DNA of 64,000 bases from Marinomonas fungiae (GTDB lineage Bacteria > Pseudomonadota > Gammaproteobacteria > Pseudomonadales > Marinomonadaceae): NCBI RefSeq assembly GCF_001418205.1, contig NZ_LIQF01000001.1, forward strand, positions 490,838 through 554,837, written 5' to 3'. A model generated the notes under the pieces. It made no database searches and had not been told where the DNA came from. It saw nothing but the letters and a program-made list of their open reading frames with translations. A program made the position numbers and the translations under genes. Positions 1 to 9,730 of the stretch are shown here, piece after piece; position 1 is the stretch's first letter, and the number at the start of each line of letters is the position of its first letter.

Positions 1-49
1 CTCTTTAAATTTTCATCACTTTGTTTCGCTAATCGATTATTCTATTTAA

Positions 50-83
50 CTCGATTACTAAGTTTTGTTTCTTAGAAATCGAG
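50..83. repeat. imperfect inverted repeat upstream of the first chemoreceptor
   Basis: Two 13-bp arms (50-62 and 71-83) match as reverse complements with one mismatch, around an 8-nt T-rich loop. No clear U-tract follows. It may be the terminator of a gene left of the window or part of the 5' leader of the chemoreceptor at 141. The rest of 1-140 is AT-rich with no gene visible. Confidence 0.4.
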
Positions 84-140
84 TCTAAGTTTCCTTACTA
101 TATCATGTAGACTTCGGGTCATAATTAAAAGGAATACAAC

Positions 141-2048
141 ATGAGCCTTTCATTACAGAGTAAAATTACTCTTCAAAGCATTCTCGCCACCTTGATCGTC
201 AGTATTGCCGTCGCATGGTTAGCCGCCAGCAAATTTAACACGACCAGCCAAAACAGCATTCAATCCGAATCGACATCTCAAGCCGAAGCCATCAATATTT
301 ACCTAAGTAATTGGTATAGCGATCGTGAAAGAACCATGTCAACCGTTCGCAAGCATCTAGAAAGCGTATTAAAACAAAACAGCGAAAACGAAGACCAAAT
401 TCTATCGATCTTACAACAAGCTCAGGCGAGCCTTGGCTTTGGGATGACTTTTCTAGGCCTCGAAAATGGTCGCATGTATCGTCATGACCCGAGCTTAAAC
501 AGCGCAGACTATGATCCACGTGTACGCTCTTGGTATAAGGATGCAAAGGCCTCACAGCAAACCTATGTCACAGCACCATATGTCTCAGCTTCCACTCAGA
601 AACTATCTATGACCTTCGTGGAGCCAGTGATTGTAGACGGTAAATTTGTGGGAGCGATTGGCGGCTTAGTGTTCCTTGACGACCTACTTAATCGACTATT
701 AGAGCTTAAAGTTCTAGGCCAAGGAGAGCTGATTTTATTAAGACAAACTGGGGATATTCTTGCTCATCGTAATAAGACCCTAATCCAAAAGAATATTACC
801 GAATCAACGTATCAAATTAACGCTGACGATATAAAACAAGCCCTAAATGGTCATGTTTACAAAGAAATCAAAGACGACGGTGTGGCCAAATATTTATACC
901 TGCAAGAACTAGGAAAAACCAATTGGGTGCTGGCTTTGGTCATGGATAAAGCAACCTTAATGGCACCGATGAAAGAGTTCACCACGACCGCCTCGTTATT
1001 TGTTGTCATTCTACTCGCCGTGATTGCTTTGATTGTATTCAAGGTTTCTCAATGGTTATTGAAAGATCTTAAAAATGTAACCGCTCGTCTGAAAGACATT
1101 GCAAATGGTGACGGTGACCTATCTGCCCGACTAACGAATCACAGCAAAGATGAAGTCGCAGAGCTGGTTAATGCGTTCAACCAGTTTGTTGAACGTTTGC
1201 AAGGGACAGTCAACAACATTAAAGCCATCGAAGGTCAGCTTTCACAGCAAGCCCAATCGATCAACCAGACATCAAGTCATAGCCATAATCGCCTATTAGC
1301 GCAGCAAAGCAGCATTACCATGGTCGCTACAGCAGTCAATGAAATGGCACAAGCAACCCAAGAAATCGCCGACAATGCGCTTGAAACAGCTCAAAACGCT
1401 GACAACGCTGTGTCTTCAAGTGAATCAGGTCAAGCTCAGATTGACGCTAGCCAACATAGTATTCAACAGCTAGCCAACGACGTCAGCTCTGTTTCCGAAG
1501 TCATTCAGCGTGTGAGCCAAGATGCTGAGAATATAAATTCAATCCTGAAAACCATTTCCGACATCGCAGAGCAAACCAACTTACTTGCTTTAAACGCTGC
1601 CATTGAAGCGGCACGTGCAGGAGAGCAAGGTCGCGGGTTTGCTGTTGTAGCCGATGAAGTACGCGTACTCAGCCAACGCACTTACAGCTCGATTGAAGAA
1701 ATTCAGAAAATGATCGAAAACCTGCAACACAGTAGTAGCAATGCGGTGACACAAATTCAGCGCAGCCATGAGCAAGCTGAGCGCAGTGTTCAAGACATTC
1801 ATACCGCTCGCGAAAGCTTTGAAGAGATTAAGCGTCTGATTACTAGCATTAGTGACCGTGCCACACAGATTGCCAGTGCTACAGAGGAGCAAACCAGTGT
1901 CACTAAAGGCATCAGTGAAAACACCACTGAAGTCGATGATGGTGCGCGCGAGATGGTGACTTTCGCCCATGAGAACGCTGAGACTGCCAGACAATTGGCG
2001 CAATTAACCAGCGATTTGAAAGATAACGTTCACTATTTCAAAAGCTAA
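141..2048 (+). CDS. methyl-accepting chemotaxis protein, dCache sensor
   Basis: Transmembrane chemoreceptor of 635 residues that passes ligand signals to CheA/CheW. A first membrane helix lies at about residues 10-30. A periplasmic region (about 35-275) has dCache-like features, including the YDPRVRSWY block. A second helix lies at about 280-305, followed by HAMP (about 306-358) and a long coiled-coil signalling domain. The conserved hairpin tip ([20 protein letters not shown]) lies near residues 475-500. The start follows AAGGAATACAAC. The gene is monocistronic and ends at a bidirectional terminator. The ligand is unknown; related dCache receptors often bind amino acids or small amines. Confidence 0.93.
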   Translation: MSLSLQSKITLQSILATLIVSIAVAWLAASKFNTTSQNSIQSESTSQAEAINIYLSNWYSDRERTMSTVRKHLESVLKQNSENEDQILSILQQAQASLGFGMTFLGLENGRMYRHDPSLNSADYDPRVRSWYKDAKASQQTYVTAPYVSASTQKLSMTFVEPVIVDGKFVGAIGGLVFLDDLLNRLLELKVLGQGELILLRQTGDILAHRNKTLIQKNITESTYQINADDIKQALNGHVYKEIKDDGVAKYLYLQELGKTNWVLALVMDKATLMAPMKEFTTTASLFVVILLAVIALIVFKVSQWLLKDLKNVTARLKDIANGDGDLSARLTNHSKDEVAELVNAFNQFVERLQGTVNNIKAIEGQLSQQAQSINQTSSHSHNRLLAQQSSITMVATAVNEMAQATQEIADNALETAQNADNAVSSSESGQAQIDASQHSIQQLANDVSSVSEVIQRVSQDAENINSILKTISDIAEQTNLLALNAAIEAARAGEQGRGFAVVADEVRVLSQRTYSSIEEIQKMIENLQHSSSNAVTQIQRSHEQAERSVQDIHTARESFEEIKRLITSISDRATQIASATEEQTSVTKGISENTTEVDDGAREMVTFAHENAETARQLAQLTSDLKDNVHYFKS

Positions 2049-2064
2049 GCAAATCTAGCTCAAA

Positions 2065-2098
2065 AAAATGCCCAGTTCTCAAACTGGGCATTTTGCTT
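2065..2098. terminator. bidirectional rho-independent terminator
   Basis: A perfect 13-bp stem (2065-2077 with 2082-2094), 4-nt loop, with A-run and T-run flanks, sits between the convergent chemoreceptor and nnrU-like genes. Confidence 0.85.
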
Positions 2099-2106
2099 TT
2101 AGATGC

Positions 2107-2688
2107 TTACACAGCAAACGGCGCCACGCCTATCAGCAAGCCATGTAAATAAAATGCGACCAAAGCATAAGCCAAAACCGCCACGACCACCGCGATGATA
2201 TCGTACTTAAAATCAGGCGCTTCAAATTGAACACCTTCGGCTTTAAATTGACGACGGGTGATAACGAAGTTGACCACCGCCCACACTAAAAATGAACCAA
2301 ACAACAACACGTCTGCCGTTGTGCCATTACTGATCAAATGGGCCAAAGCCCACAATTTAATCCCGACGACCATCGGGCAGCCTACTCGTGCTTTAATCTT
2401 AGAATAAGGCATTGCTGCTGCGGCGATATAGATAAAAGCAAACAGAACCAATAGTGCCGCAAGATGACGTGTCCAAACCGGTGGGAACCAAAGCCACTCG
2501 GCGCTGTAGCGCGCGTAGCCATAGCCCATAATCAAAGTCAATAAACCAACAATCGCCACCGCAGCATGCAACATTTTCCAGTTGCTTTTTCCTAGCTGTT
2601 GCATCATAAATACACGCCATTCAGGCGCAAATAATCGTATCGAGTGGATCCCGATAAACAAAACCAAACCAACCAATAACAGCGCCAT
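2107..2688 (-). CDS. NnrU family integral membrane protein
   Basis: A 193-residue protein that is almost wholly hydrophobic, with five or six predicted helices. The N-terminal pattern (LVLFIGIHSIRLFAPEWR) and the mid-protein RHLAALLVLFAFI stretch are those of the NnrU family. NnrU was named from denitrifier nitric-oxide loci; plant relatives (Z-ISO) are haem-dependent zeta-carotene isomerases. No denitrification genes are nearby, so a nitrogen-oxide role is not supported here. A clear AGGAG lies just upstream of the ATG. The exact biochemical role is unknown. Confidence 0.85.
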   Translation of the reverse strand: MALLLVGLVLFIGIHSIRLFAPEWRVFMMQQLGKSNWKMLHAAVAIVGLLTLIMGYGYARYSAEWLWFPPVWTRHLAALLVLFAFIYIAAAAMPYSKIKARVGCPMVVGIKLWALAHLISNGTTADVLLFGSFLVWAVVNFVITRRQFKAEGVQFEAPDFKYDIIAVVVAVLAYALVAFYLHGLLIGVAPFAV

Positions 2689-2996
2689 GTTTTTCTCCTA
2701 TCCGAGTTTTGTGAAGGCCGTTAACTTAATCGCTCAAGAGCCCTGTACAGAAACATAAAAAGATCTATCAGCCGTTCATATTTCAGTAGCATTTCCTATA
2801 TTATTCAATCAATTATACAGTCTTTACAATCTATGAATGCGACTACTTTATATTTCGTTTTCTTTGCGAAATCTCGACACCAAAACCACACTCTGGTTGG
2901 CATTAATCATTATCATTAATTCTGATCCCAAAATTTGAAGCAAATTCATCGCTTGGCCCATAACTTAATCTCATTGGACAAAGATCTCATTTTTTT
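2689..2996. other. intergenic region between divergent nnrU-like and opgG genes
   Basis: 308 bp with no coding signal. It must hold the divergent promoters and contains a Fur-box-like element at 2902-2920, listed separately. The rest is AT-rich. Confidence 0.6.
2902..2920. promoter_or_regulatory. candidate Fur box upstream of opgG
   Basis: Read on the minus strand, ATTAATGATAATGATTAAT matches the classical 19-bp Fur consensus at 14 of 19 positions by my count. It lies 76 bp before the opgG ATG and about 210 bp before the divergent nnrU-like start. AT-rich DNA can produce such matches by chance, so this is only a candidate. Confidence 0.4.
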
Positions 2997-4562
2997 ATGC
3001 TTAAATTTACGACGTTTACATTACCGCTTCTGACGGCTCTATCACTGCCTATCCAAGGGATAGCTGAAGACAGCGCACCAACTCAAGAGCCAACCAATAC
3101 TAAAGTGGTTGCAGACGCCGCTTCTGAAAATACTGGCTATAGTTTCAGCCAACAAACCGTGATCGACATGGCTAGAGAGCTATCGCAATCGCCAATGCAA
3201 GCACCTGACAAAGCGCCGGCGGCTCTCAATAATCTTGACTACGACACTTATCGGAAAATTAATTTTCAACAGAATCAAGCGGTTTGGGGCAAGTCACCGA
3301 CACAGTTCTCGATCCAACTGTTCGCACCTGGCTTTCTTTATAAAGATTTAGTGGAAATCGATGCCGTAGAAAACGGCCGCGCATTTCCCATTAAAGCCAC
3401 TAAAGATTCTTTCATTACGCCGACAGAAGAGATAGATCAGCTGATTTCTGATTTGGGCAAATTTGCGGGCCTACGCCTACATTACCCAATCAACAAGCCG
3501 GATTACAAAGACGAGTTTATTGTGTTCCAAGGCGCTAGCTACTTTCGCGCTGTATCAAAAGCACAACAATACGGTGTCTCTGCTCGCGGCCTAGCAGTGG
3601 ACGTTGCGCAACCAACCGGTGAAGAGTTCCCGATGTTTCGCCACTTTTGGATTGAGCGTCCATCGTCAACCCAGCAAGCGATCGTAGTACATGCATTACT
3701 TGACAGTAAGAGTGTAACTGGTGCTTACCGATTTGGCATTTACCCAGGCTCCCCAACTCGCATTGATGTAGAAGCGACTCTATTCCCTCGTCGCGACCTT
3801 AATCACATCGGTTTAGCACCATTGACGTCAATGTATATGTTTAATGGCGCCTTAGATCATCCGAAAACAGAAGACTACCGTCGTGCCGTACACGATTCTG
3901 AAGGACTACAAATTCTTACGGGACGTGGAGAAATGCTGTGGCGTCCACTAAGCAACCCTGAGACCTTGCAAATTAGTGCCTTTATGGATCAATCCCCTCA
4001 AGGCTTTGGACTCATTCAACGTAACCGTGACTTTGAAGATTATTTGGATCTAGAAGCACAATACGAGAAACGCCCTTCTGTGTGGATCAAGCCATTAGGT
4101 GATTGGGGGGCTGGACACGTTGAACTGGTTGAAATTCCGTCTAATTCCGAAGCCAATGACAACATTGTTGCTTACTGGCAACCCAAGGAAACACTGAAAA
4201 AAGATCAAGCGTTTAACTACTCTTATCGTCTGACACTGACCAATGACACACCGATTTTATCCGGTAAACCGCATGTGGTACGAAGTGCTCAAGGCCATAA
4301 GTTAGCCTCTAAAGACCCACAAGTTGTGATTGATTTTAACAATATTGAAGTTGAAGACCTTGACTCCGTTAAAGTCGATGCATCGATCAGTGAAGGTCAA
4401 ATTCTAGAAGCTCATGTGACGCAGAACCCGTACGAGAAAGGCCTACGAGCGTTCATCACATTTGATCCAGACAATGCAAACTCAGCTGAACTGCGTGTGC
4501 AGTTGAAGCAAAATGACACGCCTTTAGCTGCCACTTGGTTATACCGTTGGGTGAGTAAATAA
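2997..4562 (+). CDS. opgG: glucan biosynthesis protein G (OpgG/MdoG)
   Basis: Periplasmic protein of 521 residues needed to build the branched backbone of osmoregulated periplasmic glucans. A signal peptide (about residues 1-23) precedes the MdoG domain. The family is seen in blocks such as NFQQNQAVWG, QFSIQLFAPGFLY and the fold-conserved FRHFWIERP region. Length matches the family (about 510-550). The stop overlaps the opgH start by one base (TAATG), so the pair is translationally coupled. The start has only a weak Shine-Dalgarno sequence. A possible Fur box lies upstream. Confidence 0.95.
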   Translation: MLKFTTFTLPLLTALSLPIQGIAEDSAPTQEPTNTKVVADAASENTGYSFSQQTVIDMARELSQSPMQAPDKAPAALNNLDYDTYRKINFQQNQAVWGKSPTQFSIQLFAPGFLYKDLVEIDAVENGRAFPIKATKDSFITPTEEIDQLISDLGKFAGLRLHYPINKPDYKDEFIVFQGASYFRAVSKAQQYGVSARGLAVDVAQPTGEEFPMFRHFWIERPSSTQQAIVVHALLDSKSVTGAYRFGIYPGSPTRIDVEATLFPRRDLNHIGLAPLTSMYMFNGALDHPKTEDYRRAVHDSEGLQILTGRGEMLWRPLSNPETLQISAFMDQSPQGFGLIQRNRDFEDYLDLEAQYEKRPSVWIKPLGDWGAGHVELVEIPSNSEANDNIVAYWQPKETLKKDQAFNYSYRLTLTNDTPILSGKPHVVRSAQGHKLASKDPQVVIDFNNIEVEDLDSVKVDASISEGQILEAHVTQNPYEKGLRAFITFDPDNANSAELRVQLKQNDTPLAATWLYRWVSK

Positions 4563-6706
4563 TGAATCAGACGACACAAAATTCAGGCTTGTACGCGCTA
4601 CCAAATGAAGCGCCGCTCGATATGCCTCGTCATGTGGTAAACGAAATTCGCCAGACTGCGAAGAAGCAGAATCAGCATTTCTTTGTAACCACGTTGCTGT
4701 CCCGCCTATTTGTTTTTCTTGGCACATTAGGATTATCAGCTTACGGCGCTTACGAAATGTATGCGGTGTTGAGTACCAACCACATCACTTGGTTACAGTG
4801 GTTATTTTTAGCCCTGTTCTGCGTTAACTTTACTTGGATCTCGTTTGCTTTTACTCAAGCAACACTTGGCTTACTGTTTAAGTTAGCGCCGTTCAAGCGC
4901 AAACGTAAGGAGCTAGATGCAACTGGCGTCACCGCTATTTTATTGCCCGTTTATAATGAAGATCCCGTTCGTATCCGTGCCAGCATTGAAGCCATGCATG
5001 AAGACCTATTAGAAAAAGCGCCGGGTAAATTTGCCTTTTTCATCTTAAGTGACACCAATCGAGCAGAAAACAGCATCAAGGAAAAGCACACTTTCTATCC
5101 GATTCTAAATCAGAACACCGAGGCATGCCCAATTTACTACCGTCGTCGTTTAAACAATGCGGAAAGGAAAGCCGGTAACGTGGCGGAATGGGTCACACGT
5201 TTTGGTAATGACTATGAGTGCATGATTGTACTGGATGCTGACAGTTTGATGAGTGCGGAATGTTTGTTGTCCATGTCTCGTCGCATGGCAGCTGAACCAT
5301 CATTAGGTCTGATTCAAACCTTACCGACGATCATTCGCGCTGATACTCTTTACAGCCGTATTCAGCAATTTGCAAACCAGTGTTTTGGACCGATTTACGC
5401 AGCTGGGTTAACGACTTGGCACGGTAATGCGTCAAACTTCTGGGGGCACAACGCCATCATTCGTACCAAAGCGTTCGCGGAAGCTTGTGGTTTGCCTATT
5501 TTGCCTGGCAAAGCACCATTTGGCGGCCATGTGATGAGTCATGACTTTATTGAAGCAGCGTTACTACGTCGTGCGGGCTGGGGGGTACGTTTTGATACCG
5601 ATTTACAAGCTTCCTATGAAGAGGCTCCACCATCCCTAATTGATGTGATGGTACGCGACCGCCGATGGTGTCAGGGCAATTTACAACATAAAGCCTTCGT
5701 AAAAGCAAAAGGCCTGCATTTCGTTTCTCGCATGCACTTGATGACAGGTATTTTCTCTTACTTCAGCGCAGTTTTTTGGTTTGCCTTGATCAGTGTAGGT
5801 TTTGCCTTGGCGGTACAGGCTTACTTTGTTAAACCCGACTATTTCAATAATCTGTCGCTGTTCCCAAATTGGCCTGTGTTCGACTTCGAAAAAGCCCGCT
5901 CTTTGTTTATTGTTTCCATGGGGCTGGTCTTAGCACCTAAACTTTATGGCTGGCTGAGTGCCCTACTGCACTGGCAGCAATGTCGTAAGTTTGGCGGTCC
6001 AATTATGCTGACCTTGGATACCCTACTAGAGATTCTAGTATCGGCTTTGTACGCACCTATCTTGATGTTCTCTCAATTCCTAGTAGTAATGGACGTACTA
6101 CGTGGACGCGACAGTGGCTGGAAACCTCAGTCTCGTGATGATGGCGCAAACAAATGGAAGGAAGCCACGCGTGCTCACATTTACCACACTATTTTAGGCA
6201 TAGGACTGGCGGTAAGCTCTTATTTTCTAAGCCCACAGTTGTTCTATTGGTCAATGCCAATCACTTTTGGCCTAATCTTCTCAATTCCGTTGTCTTGGTT
6301 AAGTGGCGGTTCAAAACGTGGTAACTTACTATCAAAATTTGGCTTTTTGAAAGGTCCAGAGGAGCGCCGTCCATCGGAAATTGTTACTCGTCTTGAGAAT
6401 AAACTAACTCAGCTGGAGCAACATTCCTCTGAGCTATCTAACATTCCGTTGCGCGCCTATATCAACAATGTGGACTTTTATGCTTGGCACCTTGCGCAAT
6501 TACCTGAACAAGAGAACAACCAGTTTGATCGGCATAAAGTATGTGCTACTTGGCTAATTGAGCACAGCGATTCTATTGAAGACCTAATGGCTCATCTTAA
6601 TGAACAAGAGCATTTAGCCATTATCAAGTATCGCTCACTGTTCTTGAGACTTAGTAAATTTTTGCCCGAAAAAGTTACGGATACAAACCACAAGGCTTAC
6701 GCCTAA
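4562..6706 (+). CDS. opgH: glucan biosynthesis glucosyltransferase H (OpgH/MdoH)
   Basis: Inner-membrane family-2 glycosyltransferase that polymerises glucose from UDP-glucose for periplasmic glucans. The 714 residues have helices near 45-100, a cytosolic GT2 domain and several C-terminal helices. GT2 motifs visible are LPVYNEDP (about 128-135), the DADS metal site (about 224-227), SHDF (about 326) and the RDRRWCQGN acceptor motif (about 364-372). Escherichia coli OpgH has 847 residues; this one is shorter mainly at the N-terminus, as in several marine relatives. It is coupled to opgG and ends at a strong terminator. Confidence 0.95.
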   Translation: MNQTTQNSGLYALPNEAPLDMPRHVVNEIRQTAKKQNQHFFVTTLLSRLFVFLGTLGLSAYGAYEMYAVLSTNHITWLQWLFLALFCVNFTWISFAFTQATLGLLFKLAPFKRKRKELDATGVTAILLPVYNEDPVRIRASIEAMHEDLLEKAPGKFAFFILSDTNRAENSIKEKHTFYPILNQNTEACPIYYRRRLNNAERKAGNVAEWVTRFGNDYECMIVLDADSLMSAECLLSMSRRMAAEPSLGLIQTLPTIIRADTLYSRIQQFANQCFGPIYAAGLTTWHGNASNFWGHNAIIRTKAFAEACGLPILPGKAPFGGHVMSHDFIEAALLRRAGWGVRFDTDLQASYEEAPPSLIDVMVRDRRWCQGNLQHKAFVKAKGLHFVSRMHLMTGIFSYFSAVFWFALISVGFALAVQAYFVKPDYFNNLSLFPNWPVFDFEKARSLFIVSMGLVLAPKLYGWLSALLHWQQCRKFGGPIMLTLDTLLEILVSALYAPILMFSQFLVVMDVLRGRDSGWKPQSRDDGANKWKEATRAHIYHTILGIGLAVSSYFLSPQLFYWSMPITFGLIFSIPLSWLSGGSKRGNLLSKFGFLKGPEERRPSEIVTRLENKLTQLEQHSSELSNIPLRAYINNVDFYAWHLAQLPEQENNQFDRHKVCATWLIEHSDSIEDLMAHLNEQEHLAIIKYRSLFLRLSKFLPEKVTDTNHKAYA

Positions 6707-6712
6707 CGTTTG

Positions 6713-6741
6713 AAAAGCCGCTCGCCATAGCGGCTTTTTTA
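6713..6741 (+). terminator. terminator of opgGH
   Basis: A 10-bp stem (6713-6722 with 6729-6738) around a 6-nt loop is followed by a T-run, directly after the opgH stop. Confidence 0.85.
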
Positions 6742-6888
6742 TTTCCTAATGACATGTCGATACACCTAAAAACTCACGCCAGATTCGCGCACCCGTTAAT
6801 CAATCCACGCTTTTTACACTCTTCGATACGTCATTTCATGACATAGATTAATAAAAATAACTTATAAAACGCTCACATCCCTCAAATT

Positions 6889-6902
6889 TTGATCTAGGTT
6901 AA
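6889..6902. promoter_or_regulatory. candidate FNR/Anr-type site upstream of ompW
   Basis: TTGATCTAGGTTAA resembles the FNR site TTGAT-N4-ATCAA: the left half is exact and the right half has two mismatches. It lies 78 bp before the ompW ATG. E. coli ompW is known to respond to oxygen through FNR, which makes the site plausible but unproven. Confidence 0.35.
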
Positions 6903-6979
6903 TTTTTTTTTCGTTCAGAGGCGTATTGTTGCCACATCTTATTTGCAACGTTAATTTGCATCCATCAGGAGACAACGAT

Positions 6980-7588
6980 ATGAAATCAGTAACTAAAATC
7001 GCTCTACTTTCTGCAGCAATCGTAAGCGCACCATTGGCAATGGCTCATGAAGCAGGCGATATGTTTGTTCGTGGCGGTCTAATCAATGTAATGCCAGATG
7101 AAAGCAGCACAGGTCTAGACCTTAGTGTTGGCAACGATCTTCAAATCGGTCTAACGGCAACATACATGTACACTGATAACATCGGTATGGAGCTTCTAGC
7201 AGCAACACCTTTCACTCACGATGTAGATCTTGCTGGTGCAGGTAAAATCGGTGAAGTGTCTCACCTACCACCATCTCTAATGGTGCAATATTACTTTGGC
7301 CAAGCTGATAGCGCAGTGCGTCCATACGTAGGCGCTGGTTTGAACTACACCATTTTCTTTGACGAGAAAACTGAAGGTGCTATCGCGGGTACAGATCTAG
7401 AGTTAGATGACTCTTTTGGTGTGGCGGCACAAGCGGGTGTCGATTTCAACATCACTGATAACCTATTTATTAACGCTTCTGTTTGGTACATGGATATCAA
7501 CACTGACGTTAAACTGGATGGTGTTAAGTCTGCTGAGCTAGACATTGATCCAATTTCTGTAATGGCAAGCGTTGGTTACACTTTCTAA
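6980..7588 (+). CDS. ompW: outer membrane protein OmpW
   Basis: Small eight-stranded outer-membrane barrel of 202 residues. The start at 6980 is chosen over an upstream in-frame codon at 6926 because AGGAGA lies seven bases before it and a proper signal peptide begins there (cleavage after about residue 20, ending AMA). OmpW signatures are the MFVRGGLINVMPDES block near the mature N-terminus, LQIGLTATYM, the LPPSLMVQYYFG loop and the aromatic C-terminus SVGYTF. The family forms a narrow hydrophobic channel. A FNR-like site lies upstream and a strong terminator follows. Confidence 0.93.
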   Translation: MKSVTKIALLSAAIVSAPLAMAHEAGDMFVRGGLINVMPDESSTGLDLSVGNDLQIGLTATYMYTDNIGMELLAATPFTHDVDLAGAGKIGEVSHLPPSLMVQYYFGQADSAVRPYVGAGLNYTIFFDEKTEGAIAGTDLELDDSFGVAAQAGVDFNITDNLFINASVWYMDINTDVKLDGVKSAELDIDPISVMASVGYTF

Positions 7589-7620
7589 ACTAATGCTCGA
7601 CTAACTGTACTCCACTGAAG

Positions 7621-7659
7621 AGCCCCGCTGGATAAGGACTGTCCAGCGGGGCTTTTTTT
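7621..7659 (+). terminator. terminator of ompW
   Basis: A GC-rich 12-bp stem (7621-7632 with 7642-7653) is followed by a T-run after the ompW stop. Confidence 0.88.
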
Positions 7660-7837
7660 ATGGCAAAAACAAACGTAAAGAATCATTAAACTCCTGCTAT
7701 TTTTGGCAATATCAAGCACACAAACTGAACCAAACGCATATCAAACGTGGAGATGAGGCACTCTGTATTTACTCTTAATCCTTAACGTACAACACTGAAT
7801 TCGTTGCAAACAAAAACGGTCACAAGGAGTAATACCA

Positions 7838-8407
7838 ATGAAAAAAGTCATGCCGATCTTAGCCAGCAGTGTTGCCCTAACAGCATTTGCAAGTGTCGCT
7901 CAAGCACAAGACTGGAGTACTCACGACAGTGGACTTTACGTGGGCGGTAATTACGGCTATCTCAAAGTAGATGGAGACGATGATTTCGATGATAACAACG
8001 ACGTATGGCAAGGTTTAGTAGGCTACCGTTTTAATCAGTTCTTTGCTCTGGAAGGTGGCTACACTGACTTCGGTTCTTATGGCGGAAGCTTGGCGAATGC
8101 CGAAACAGATGGCTACAGCGCCGCGGTTAAAGGCATCTTGCCATTAACAGATTCCATTGAGTTTTTCGCTAAAGCAGGCCAAATGTGGTACGACACAGAC
8201 TACACTGTTGCTGGACTAAGCGGTAGTTCTGATGATGAAGCGCTGTTTGCCGGCGCAGGCTTAAACTTTAAATTGTCAGAGCAATTATTGCTAAATGCTC
8301 AATACACTTGGTACGACGCAGAGTTGAGTGTCGACGATGTAGATGAAGATACGGATTTTGATACTAACTTTAACCAAGCTAGCGTCGGTGTTGAGTACCG
8401 TTTCTAA
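7838..8407 (+). CDS. outer-membrane beta-barrel protein (OmpA-like/porin-like fold)
   Basis: Predicted eight-stranded barrel of 189 residues. A signal peptide (about residues 1-23, ending AQA) is followed by alternating aromatic strands such as GLYVGGNYGYLKV, FALEGGYTDFG and AQYTWYDAEL, and a C-terminal phenylalanine (SVGVEYRF) as expected for BAM-dependent insertion. Loops are rich in aspartate, typical of marine surface proteins. There is no C-terminal OmpA peptidoglycan-binding domain. AAGGAG precedes the start. Its function is unknown. It is monocistronic and ends at a strong terminator. Confidence 0.85.
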   Translation: MKKVMPILASSVALTAFASVAQAQDWSTHDSGLYVGGNYGYLKVDGDDDFDDNNDVWQGLVGYRFNQFFALEGGYTDFGSYGGSLANAETDGYSAAVKGILPLTDSIEFFAKAGQMWYDTDYTVAGLSGSSDDEALFAGAGLNFKLSEQLLLNAQYTWYDAELSVDDVDEDTDFDTNFNQASVGVEYRF

Positions 8408-8441
8408 CAAACCCAACACGCTAATAAACTAAACCTAATAA

Positions 8442-8473
8442 AAAAGCCCACGAATCATGCGTGGGCTTTTTTT
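8442..8473. terminator. bidirectional terminator
   Basis: An 11-bp stem (8442-8452 with 8460-8470) with A- and T-runs separates the barrel gene from the convergent MFS gene. Confidence 0.85.
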
Positions 8474-8500
8474 GTAATGTGAGCATCTAAAAAACCAGAT

Positions 8501-9721
8501 TTAAGAAGCGTGATTCAAAGCCGTCACTTGACGATATAGACCATAGCCAGCAATACAGCCGACTAGAGCAAAGCCAAGCCAAATCCACTCTCGCGGCATA
8601 GCTTGCCATGATAGTAATGCCCCTACACCTATATTTCCTAAGAAAGCCGTCACCCCACCCATGCAGGAATAAAGTCCATAATAACTACCAAGTTCAGATT
8701 TATGACAAAACGTTGGCACATAAGAACCCAGTAGCGGTAAAACCAACATCGACCCAAAGCTGAATAACACGGCATATACGATAAAGTTCAACCCAGAAAA
8801 TACTTCAAACTGGAACATAAACAATAAGTAAGAGCAGCCCATTAAGGTAATACCCGCTCCCATTGCCTTGGCATTGCCAATCGTCTTAGATACCCAACGA
8901 CTAATCGGCATTTGCAGTAGAATGCCCATAATAGAAGACGTCATAAAGACCCAAGTGATGACATCGGAACTAAGCTGTCGAAACGATACTTCATCGGGTA
9001 ACGACAAATACAATTGATGAAAGAAAAGCTGAAAAGCGCAGGCGCAACAGATAAATTTTATAAACGCTCTATTGCGTAGCATGCTATGCCATTGATGCCA
9101 GAATCGTCCCTGCGCTCCGCCACGGCGTTCTTGCTCTAAAAGCTCAGGCAGGAAACACCACTGCACGAAAAACAACACCATGAATAAAGCAGCCGCACCG
9201 ACTCCCACCCACAGAAATTCTAGACTTAGTAACGCGATACCTAACAAAGGCCCAAGAAACATCCCCGCTTCACTGGTCCAGTTTTGCATTGCGAAAATAC
9301 GATCTCGTCTAAGCTGGTCAGGGGCCTCATAAGCCAAATAAGCGTTACTTGATGGCGTAAATAAGGCTCCTGCAAACCCCGTCAGGAACGCCCCTAACAA
9401 TAGTAACGGCAAATTCGCGGCCACACCTAATAAAGCAAACCCCGCCACTCTCACTAAACAGCCAAGAAGAATCAACCGCTTATAGCCTAAATAGTCTCCT
9501 AACGTGCCGCCGACTAAAAACATCCCTTGCTGGCTCAACACACGCAGACCAATCACTAGCCCTACATGCCAAGGGCTAAGACCGAGGTTACGCTGCAGAT
9601 GGTCTGCCAAATACGGCAGCAGCATGTAGAAACCTAAATTAAAGGTAAAACCATTGATGACCAAGACACGACTAGCTGCCGATAACTGACGCCAGTCGGC
9701 CAAAAAGTGATTTGCATTCAT
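8501..9721 (-). CDS. MFS transporter (MdtH-like, DHA1 family)
   Basis: Polytopic inner-membrane carrier of 406 residues, about 12 helices. The loop 2-3 motif GGTLGDYLGYKRL (a version of GxLaDrxGrkr) and the proline/glycine-rich antiporter region LTGFAGALFTPSSNAYLAYEAP near residues 115-137 fit the DHA1 drug/H+ antiporters, with overall likeness to MdtH. It is the last gene of the permease-ATPase-cupredoxin-MFS operon, nine bases after the pseudoazurin stop and with a poor Shine-Dalgarno sequence, so translation is probably coupled. The context suggests export of a metal chelator or metabolite linked to iron uptake; that is inference. Confidence 0.85.
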   Translation of the reverse strand: MNANHFLADWRQLSAASRVLVINGFTFNLGFYMLLPYLADHLQRNLGLSPWHVGLVIGLRVLSQQGMFLVGGTLGDYLGYKRLILLGCLVRVAGFALLGVAANLPLLLLGAFLTGFAGALFTPSSNAYLAYEAPDQLRRDRIFAMQNWTSEAGMFLGPLLGIALLSLEFLWVGVGAAALFMVLFFVQWCFLPELLEQERRGGAQGRFWHQWHSMLRNRAFIKFICCACAFQLFFHQLYLSLPDEVSFRQLSSDVITWVFMTSSIMGILLQMPISRWVSKTIGNAKAMGAGITLMGCSYLLFMFQFEVFSGLNFIVYAVLFSFGSMLVLPLLGSYVPTFCHKSELGSYYGLYSCMGGVTAFLGNIGVGALLSWQAMPREWIWLGFALVGCIAGYGLYRQVTALNHAS

Positions 9722-9730
9722 AAGAAAGGG

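Noticed and set aside
1590..2003. 137-residue minus-strand frame inside the first chemoreceptor
   Set aside because: Similar antisense frames arise in every chemoreceptor here from the conserved signalling domain; they are shadows.
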